Shown here one piece after another: positions 59,088-64,000 of a stretch of 64,000 nt of DNA. The position numbers and the translations under genes are program-made. A model generated the notes under the pieces. It saw only the letters and a list, made by a program, of their open reading frames with translations. It did no database searches and was not told the DNA's origin. This DNA is from Peptoclostridium litorale DSM 5388. Lineage in GTDB: Bacteria > Bacillota > Clostridia > Peptostreptococcales > Peptostreptococcaceae. How positions within the stretch are numbered: position 1 is the stretch's first letter; each line of letters starts with the position of its first letter. The stretch is from assembly GCF_900141635.1 (NCBI RefSeq), contig NZ_FSRH01000013.1, forward strand, positions 36,062 to 100,061. The letters are read 5' to 3'.

Positions 59088-61520
59088 ATGATAGAAGAGG
59101 GAAAAGATAATATAGTTGAAATACAAATAGAAGACGAGATGAGAAAATCGTATATAGACTATGCGATGTCAGTTATAGTTGGCCGTGCACTTCCAGATGT
59201 CAGGGACGGGCTTAAGCCGGTTCACAGAAGGATACTATATGCCATGAATGACCTTGGGCTGTATCCTGAAAAGGCATATAGAAAATCAGCTACGGTTGTC
59301 GGGGAAGTTTTGGGTAAGTACCATCCTCATGGAGATGCATCCGTATACGATGCAATGGTAAAAATGGCACAGGACTTTTCAATGAGAAATCCCCTTGTAA
59401 ACGGACATGGAAACTTCGGTTCCGTAGACGGAGACAGCGCTGCGGCAATGCGTTACACAGAGGCCAAAATGGAAAAGCTTGCAACGGAGCTTTTGAGGGA
59501 TATAGACAAAGAGACTGTAGATTTTGTTCCAAACTATGACGAGAGCAGAAAAGAGCCTTCTGTTCTTCCTTCAAAATACCCGAATCTGCTAGTAAACGGT
59601 TCTAACGGAATCGCCGTAGGTATGGCAACATCAATACCTCCTCACAACCTGGGGGAGGTAATAGACGGGACAATATCGCTTATAGACAATCCAGACATAT
59701 CTATTGACGAAATGATAGAGCAGATAAAGGGACCTGATTTTCCTACAGGCGGAATCATAATGGGCAAAAATGATATGGTAAGGGCATATCAGACCGGAAG
59801 AGGAAAAGTCAAAGTAAGGGCAAAAGCAGAGATAGAGGAAGGTAATAAGGGAAGAGACAGGATAATAATAACCGAAATACCATATCAGGTTAACAAGGCA
59901 AGGCTTATAGAAAAAATAGCAGATCTTGTAAAGGACAAGAGGGTTGAGGGAATATCAGACCTTAGAGACGAGAGTAACAGGCATGGTATGAGAATAGTCA
60001 TAGAGCTTAAGAGGGATGCCAATCCAAACATAGTGCTCAACCAGCTATACAAGCATTCTCAGCTTGAGGATACCTATAGCATAATAATGCTTGCTCTTGT
60101 AAATGGAGAGCCTAAGGTTCTAAATCTAAAGCAGATGCTGTATCACTATGTAGAGCATCAAAAACAAGTCATAACTAGAAGAACCAGGTTTGAACTTAAA
60201 AAAGCTCAAGACAGGGCACACATACTTGAAGGTCTTAAAATAGCTCTGGACAACCTGGACGAAGTGATAAAGCGGATAAGGGCAAGTAGTGATGGCTCGA
60301 TAGCAAAAGAAGAGCTTATAAACAAGTTTACCCTTACAGAGCCTCAAGCCCAGGCGATACTTGATATGAGACTGCAAAGGCTTACGGGACTTGAAAGAGG
60401 GAAGATAGACTTTGAATACAAAGAGCTTATGGAGCAAATAAACTCACTGAGGGAAATACTTTCTAACGAGCCTATACTTATGAACATAATCAAGAGAGAA
60501 ATGCTCGAAATAAAAGAAAAATTTGCAGATAAGAGAAGAACTCAGCTAAAACCTTCAGAAGCAGAAATAAACATAGAAGACCTTATAGAAGATGATGAGA
60601 TAACCATAACGCTTACCCATCTTGGATATATAAAGCGTGTAACTTCTGACACTTACAAAATTCAAAAGAGGGGCGGCAAAGGAATAAGCGCACTCAGCAC
60701 CAGGGAGGAAGATTTTGTAGAACATCTTGTAACTACTACGGCACACAGCAAGGTGCTTTTCTTTACGAACAAGGGAAGGGTATACAGGCTTAAGGCTTAT
60801 GAGATACCGGAAGGCAAGAGGCAGGCCAAAGGCACTGCTCTCATAAACATACTTCCGCTTGAAAAAGATGAAAAAGTTACAGCTCTTATACCATTTAAAG
60901 ACTTCGATGATGAAAATTATCTTTTATTATGTACTAAAATGGGTATAATAAAAAAGACTGTGCTTAAAGAGTTTAGAAAAAGCAAGAGAAATGGCCTTAT
61001 TGCAATCAATTTGAGAGATGAAGACGAGCTTATAGGTGTAAGGGTTACTGATGGAGACCAGGAGATTATAATGGTCACCAGAAAAGGAATGTCTATAAGA
61101 TTCGATGAAAATGACATCAGGCCTATGGGAAGAAGTGCCATGGGAGTCAAGGGAATAACGCTTTCGGAAGATGATGTTATAGTATCGGTCAACCTTGTAG
61201 GCGAGGGTGAAGATCTTCTGATTGTAAGTGAAAATGGATATGGAAAGAGGACTCTTCTTACTGAGTATAGAATGCAATCAAGGGGCGGCAAAGGGATAAA
61301 AACATACAATATAAATCCAAAGACCGGCTCAATATCTGGAGCACGAGTTGTAAATCCAGAGGACGACCTTATGATAATAAATTCAGATGGTGTTCTCATA
61401 AGACTTGGAGTAGAAAATATATCTAGGCTTGGAAGGGCTACAAGCGGAGTCAAGCTGATGAAAACTGAAGAAGAGACGAATGTTGTATCAATAGCCAAGA
61501 TAATGGCTGAAGAAGAATAG
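59088..61520 (+). CDS. gyrA: DNA gyrase subunit A
   Basis: About 810 residues. Breakage-reunion domain with catalytic Tyr in AMRYTEAK and quinolone-region [17 protein letters not shown], then six-bladed C-terminal domain. The gyrase box reads QKRGGKG (near 525) instead of QRRGGKG. The start may be the ATG at 59088 (11 bases after AAGGAG) or at 59079 (2 bases after it). Position after gyrB supports gyrA over parC. At position 83-type (E. coli) the residue is Ser? here ASVYD shows Ser, consistent with quinolone susceptibility. Confidence 0.96.
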   Translation: MIEEGKDNIVEIQIEDEMRKSYIDYAMSVIVGRALPDVRDGLKPVHRRILYAMNDLGLYPEKAYRKSATVVGEVLGKYHPHGDASVYDAMVKMAQDFSMRNPLVNGHGNFGSVDGDSAAAMRYTEAKMEKLATELLRDIDKETVDFVPNYDESRKEPSVLPSKYPNLLVNGSNGIAVGMATSIPPHNLGEVIDGTISLIDNPDISIDEMIEQIKGPDFPTGGIIMGKNDMVRAYQTGRGKVKVRAKAEIEEGNKGRDRIIITEIPYQVNKARLIEKIADLVKDKRVEGISDLRDESNRHGMRIVIELKRDANPNIVLNQLYKHSQLEDTYSIIMLALVNGEPKVLNLKQMLYHYVEHQKQVITRRTRFELKKAQDRAHILEGLKIALDNLDEVIKRIRASSDGSIAKEELINKFTLTEPQAQAILDMRLQRLTGLERGKIDFEYKELMEQINSLREILSNEPILMNIIKREMLEIKEKFADKRRTQLKPSEAEINIEDLIEDDEITITLTHLGYIKRVTSDTYKIQKRGGKGISALSTREEDFVEHLVTTTAHSKVLFFTNKGRVYRLKAYEIPEGKRQAKGTALINILPLEKDEKVTALIPFKDFDDENYLLLCTKMGIIKKTVLKEFRKSKRNGLIAINLRDEDELIGVRVTDGDQEIIMVTRKGMSIRFDENDIRPMGRSAMGVKGITLSEDDVIVSVNLVGEGEDLLIVSENGYGKRTLLTEYRMQSRGGKGIKTYNINPKTGSISGARVVNPEDDLMIINSDGVLIRLGVENISRLGRATSGVKLMKTEEETNVVSIAKIMAEEE

Positions 61521-61546
61521 ATGCGTGCCGGCTTTGCCGGCCGCAT
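61521..61546 (+). terminator. G+C-rich hairpin after gyrA
   Basis: ATGCG-GCCGGC and GCCGGC-CGCAT around TTT, directly after the gyrA stop, lacking a T run. It probably acts as a partial terminator or 3'-end stabiliser before the ytxH-sigB group. Confidence 0.45.
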
Positions 61547-61581
61547 ACATTATTTATTGAACAGTTGGAAGGGGTGTAGAC

Positions 61582-61845
61582 TTGAGAGGCAGATCAAGAT
61601 ATTTTATACTTGGTGCAGCTGTGGGTGCTGCCGCCGCCTTGGCATTTGCTCCAAAAAAAGGTTCTGAATTTAGAAAAATAGCAGTTGAAGGTGCAAAAAA
61701 GCTGATAGAAAGCTCGGATGAAATATTAAGAGATATAAAAGAAAGGCTTGAAGATATTGCCGAAGAGGTAGAGATAGTGCCTCCAGATGAGGAAATAGTA
61801 ATAAGTGTAGACTATGAATCAGAGGATGATGAGTATGAACGTTAG
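61582..61845 (+). CDS. YtxH-like membrane-anchored protein
   Basis: 87 residues. One Gly/Ala-rich membrane segment (YFILGAAVGAAAALAFAPKKG) then a helical, acidic C-terminus, the YtxH plan. In Bacillus ytxH belongs to the SigB general-stress regulon; here it lies just upstream of a rsbV-rsbW-sigB operon, which fits. TTG start. It overlaps the DUF948-like gene by 11 bases. Confidence 0.8.
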   Translation: MRGRSRYFILGAAVGAAAALAFAPKKGSEFRKIAVEGAKKLIESSDEILRDIKERLEDIAEEVEIVPPDEEIVISVDYESEDDEYER

Positions 61846-62083
61846 TCTTTGGGAAATAGGCGTATTTATTATGGCTATGGGATTTTTTGTACTGTGCATA
61901 AACCTTTCATATGCAGTGAAGAGCGTCGATAGGACTATAAAATCGGCTATGGACATAATTGAAAAAAATGAGCCAGACATAAAAAAAATTGTGGCTGACA
62001 TAAGTGGTATTACCGACAATGTTGAAAAATTGACCAATATAACAGCTGTATTGGCTGGAGTATTGTCAAAGATAAAAAAATAA
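61835..62083 (+). CDS. DUF948-like small membrane protein
   Basis: 82 residues: one membrane segment (IGVFIMAMGFFVLCINLSYAV) and a helical region (VDRTIKSAMDIIEKNEPDIKKI) resembling DUF948, the partner of YtxH-type proteins in Bacillus (YtxG). Start chosen at 61835 with GAGG upstream inside ytxH. Cotranscribed with ytxH-like and the rsbV operon. Confidence 0.72.
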   Translation: MNVSLWEIGVFIMAMGFFVLCINLSYAVKSVDRTIKSAMDIIEKNEPDIKKIVADISGITDNVEKLTNITAVLAGVLSKIKK

Positions 62084-62108
62084 TAGATAAGTTTGGGGAG
62101 GGATATTG

Positions 62109-62426
62109 ATGTCACTTACAATAAACAAGAGTTTCAATGAAGATAAGAACATATGGGACGTCTCGTTAAAGGGAGAAGTAGACATATATACAGCAAATAA
62201 ACTCAAAGAGACTCTCATAGACATGGTTGCAGAAAGGCCTCAGGATATATTAATAGATGCTTCAAGACTCGAATATATAGATTCTACAGGACTCGGAGTG
62301 CTTATAGGAGCGCTTAAGAGATTAAAGCAACATGAAAAGGATATATATATAAAGGATGTAAAGCTCAATGTAAAAAAGATATTCAAGATAACAGGCCTTG
62401 ACAAAATATTTAAGGTGGAGGGATAA
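62109..62426 (+). CDS. rsbV: Anti-sigma factor antagonist RsbV
   Basis: 105 residues, STAS domain. The phosphorylatable Ser is in YIDSTGLGVLIGALKRL (near 57). Unphosphorylated RsbV binds RsbW and frees SigB. GGAGGG lies 6 bases before the ATG at 62109. First gene of the rsbV-rsbW-sigB cassette. Confidence 0.9.
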   Translation: MSLTINKSFNEDKNIWDVSLKGEVDIYTANKLKETLIDMVAERPQDILIDASRLEYIDSTGLGVLIGALKRLKQHEKDIYIKDVKLNVKKIFKITGLDKIFKVEG

Positions 62427-62428
62427 AT

Positions 62429-62884
62429 TTGGATGCTATAAATAGTCAACTAACATACAAAGAAGATGTTTCTGAATTTGATTTTATATCGATGAAGATT
62501 CCAAGCAAGCCGGAGTATGTGGGTGTTATAAGACTTACGGTTTCTGCGATTGCAAATAGAATAGGATTCAATATAGAAGAAATTGAGGATATAAAAGTTG
62601 CTGTGGCAGAAGCATGTACAAATGCCATACAGCACAGCTGCAATGGAATAAATGAATTTTATGTAGAGTTTGAAGTTGCAATCGACAGACTGGCAATAAC
62701 AGTAAAAGACAATGGAAAAGGAATAAATGAGAAGGACGTGAAGGAACCTAATCTTGGAGAACTTAATGAAGGCGGACTGGGGATATTCATAATAAAAAGC
62801 CTTATGGACGAAGTTAGCTTCAGCTGTGAACTTGAAACAGGTACAGAGATAAAAATGGTCAAGTTTTTGCAGGAGAATTTTTAG
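62429..62884 (+). CDS. rsbW: Anti-sigma factor serine kinase RsbW
   Basis: 151 residues, GHKL kinase: N box EACTNAIQHS (near 66), G1 box VKDNGKGI (near 93), G2 box EGGLGIFIIKSLMD (near 113). Sequesters SigB and phosphorylates RsbV. TTG start 2 bases after rsbV. Confidence 0.9.
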   Translation: MDAINSQLTYKEDVSEFDFISMKIPSKPEYVGVIRLTVSAIANRIGFNIEEIEDIKVAVAEACTNAIQHSCNGINEFYVEFEVAIDRLAITVKDNGKGINEKDVKEPNLGELNEGGLGIFIIKSLMDEVSFSCELETGTEIKMVKFLQENF

Positions 62885-62890
62885 GAGTTG

Positions 62891-63697
62891 ATGTACGCGA
62901 TGGGCAGAAGAATATCAAAGAAAAGATCTATTCCAAGGGATTCCTTCTATGCTGACAAGAGTGATAAAGAGCTATTTGTAATGTATTCTGAAAACAGGGA
63001 CATAGATATAAGAAATGAGCTTATAAACAGAAACATATATATAGTTGAGATACTTTCAAAAAAGTTTTTAAACAAGGGAATAGAATATGAAGATATATAT
63101 CAGGTTGCTTCTTTAGGACTCATATATGCAATAGAAAGATTTGACGTCACAAAGGGATTTGAATTCTCAAGCTTTGCTACACCTACAATAATAGGGGAAA
63201 TAAAAAAATATTTCAGGGACAAGGGATGGTCAATAAGGGTTCCAAGAAGGATACAGGAGCTTTCCAAGAAAGTGAATACTGCAAGTGTGCACCTTCAGCA
63301 GCAGCTCCACAGAGTTCCAAAAGTTGAGGATATAGCTGAATATTTAGGATGTACACAAGAGGAAGTGCTTGAAGCTATAGATGCATCCTATGTCTACAAG
63401 CCAAAGTCACTTGACCTTTCATATGATAACGACGGAGATGACAAGGACATTCAGCTTATGGACCTTGTGGGAAGTGAAGACAAGAGTTTTAAGGCTATAG
63501 AAAACAAAGATTTTCTAGAAAGGGCAATGTCTAAGCTTAATGAGGTTGAGCTGAAGATAATAAAAGACAGATTTTTCGGGAATAAGACACAAATGGCCAT
63601 AGCCAATGAACTTGGAGTATCTCAAATGACTGTGTCCAGGATAGAAAAAAAGGTCCTTTCAAAATTAAAAAAGGAATACGAAAAGATAATTTATTAA
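62891..63697 (+). CDS. sigB: General-stress sigma factor SigB
   Basis: About 268 residues of the SigB/SigF/SigG group of group-3 sigma factors: region 2 (IYQVASLGLIYAIERFDVTK), region 3, and region 4 HTH (GNKTQMAIANELGVSQMTVSRIEKK, shown over two stretches). rsbV-rsbW order with no spoIIA arrangement elsewhere in view favours SigB over SigF; in C. difficile the same cassette follows gyrA. AGGAG lies 3 and 12 bases before two candidate ATG starts (62891, 62900). SpoIIA identity cannot be excluded without comparison. Confidence 0.85.
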   Translation: MYAMGRRISKKRSIPRDSFYADKSDKELFVMYSENRDIDIRNELINRNIYIVEILSKKFLNKGIEYEDIYQVASLGLIYAIERFDVTKGFEFSSFATPTIIGEIKKYFRDKGWSIRVPRRIQELSKKVNTASVHLQQQLHRVPKVEDIAEYLGCTQEEVLEAIDASYVYKPKSLDLSYDNDGDDKDIQLMDLVGSEDKSFKAIENKDFLERAMSKLNEVELKIIKDRFFGNKTQMAIANELGVSQMTVSRIEKKVLSKLKKEYEKIIY

Positions 63698-63717
63698 TGG
63701 TGAATTAGTACTTTAAA

Positions 63718-63761
63718 TCTTTTGCATATTTCACATAGTAGCATGTGAAATATGCAAAAGA
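63718..63761 (+). terminator. Perfect 19-bp hairpin after sigB
   Basis: A 19-bp stem (TCTTTTGCATATTTCACAT with its complement) around a 6-base loop, 20 bases past the sigB stop. No long T run follows, but stem strength and position suggest termination. Confidence 0.75.
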
Positions 63762-63801
63762 TTCTGTCATTTTGTATTTGAAATATTTATACTGAAAAGT
63801 G

Positions 63802-63830
63802 TTGACCTGCAGAGATAAAGCTGGTATAGT
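63802..63830 (+). promoter_or_regulatory. Strong sigma-A promoter with structured leader, gene beyond the window
   Basis: TTGACC and TATAGT are 17 bases apart and the -10 is preceded by TGG. The leader contains GAAACAAGGCGGC pairing with GCGGCCTGGTTTC (about 63842-63882) and GGAATT pairing with AATTCC (63901-63935). No reading frame follows to 64000. Position after gyrA-sigB and promoter strength suggest an rRNA operon leader, not proven. Confidence 0.6.
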
Positions 63831-64000
63831 ATTACTTGTCGCTGAAACAAGGCGGCAAACACCAAGTCCTAGCGGCCTGGTTTCAAGGCTTCCAGAAAAA
63901 AGGAATTTAGCAGTATGTTGCAGCCAATCGAATTCCACTTGGAAATTCTCTTGGGCAACACTTGCATGAGACGTACAGTGCTTATTTCATAAACAGTGTT

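Overview
The window looks like the replication-origin region of a low-to-moderate G+C member of the Clostridia. The oriC core, rpmH-rnpA-yidD-yidC-jag-mnmE-mnmG-rsmG-noc-parB on one side and dnaA-dnaN-yaaA-recF-remB-gyrB-gyrA on the other, is in standard Firmicute order. A rsbV-rsbW-sigB operon directly downstream of gyrA matches what I recall of Clostridioides difficile, and the selenium-trafficking genes (yedE, yedF, TusA-like, DUF3343) suit an amino-acid-fermenting Peptostreptococcaceae-type anaerobe. The family assignment is inference; no rRNA gene lies inside the window to test it.

Layout. 1-7.4 kb: a truncated sensor kinase with an extracellular solute-binding protein, then a cyclic-di-GMP block (HD-GYP phosphodiesterase and two GGDEF cyclases). 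7.6-10.9 kb: a PhnA-like protein, then two AT-rich pseudouridine synthase genes (rluF-like, truA-like) in segments bounded by three degenerate copies of the 3' end of rlmH, the same site used by staphylococcal SCC elements. 10.9-20.9 kb: a 197-bp foldback sequence, a PrcB-type lipoprotein and the complete WalRK locus (walR, walK, an unknown secreted protein, walH, walI, murA, walJ, htrA), transcribed leftward. 21-25 kb: an M23 endopeptidase divergent from a DnaD-like/DnaI-like helicase-loader pair, then tRNA-Val. 25-30 kb: purA and a selenium locus (cysteine desulfurase-like protein diverging from yedE, a TusA-like gene and DUF3343), then a DUF1858 gene. 30-37.4 kb: acetyltransferase, ferritin-like protein and the dnaB-rplI-gdpP-yybS and rpsR-ssb-rpsF groups. 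37.7-43.6 kb: an aminotransferase, a second selenium locus (DUF951, DUF3343, yedF), CvpA-like and beta-propeller-like membrane proteins, and an HTH-TPR regulator. 43.6-64 kb: the origin block.

Transcription mostly runs away from oriC (about 51.8-52.5 kb): leftward genes lie to its left and rightward genes to its right. The exceptions are 6.2-7.4 kb, 22.8-24.9 kb and 28.3-29.8 kb. DnaA boxes sit on both sides of dnaA, and two small additional clusters lie about 22 and 34 kb away.

Most of the window is conserved housekeeping sequence. The parts deserving attention are the SCC-like repeats at rlmH with their pseudouridine synthase cargo, the TruA-like protein lacking a conserved catalytic-site arginine, the 197-bp foldback next to rlmH, a parB/noc pair without parA, the split selenium-trafficking genes, and a strong promoter with a structured leader at the right edge.
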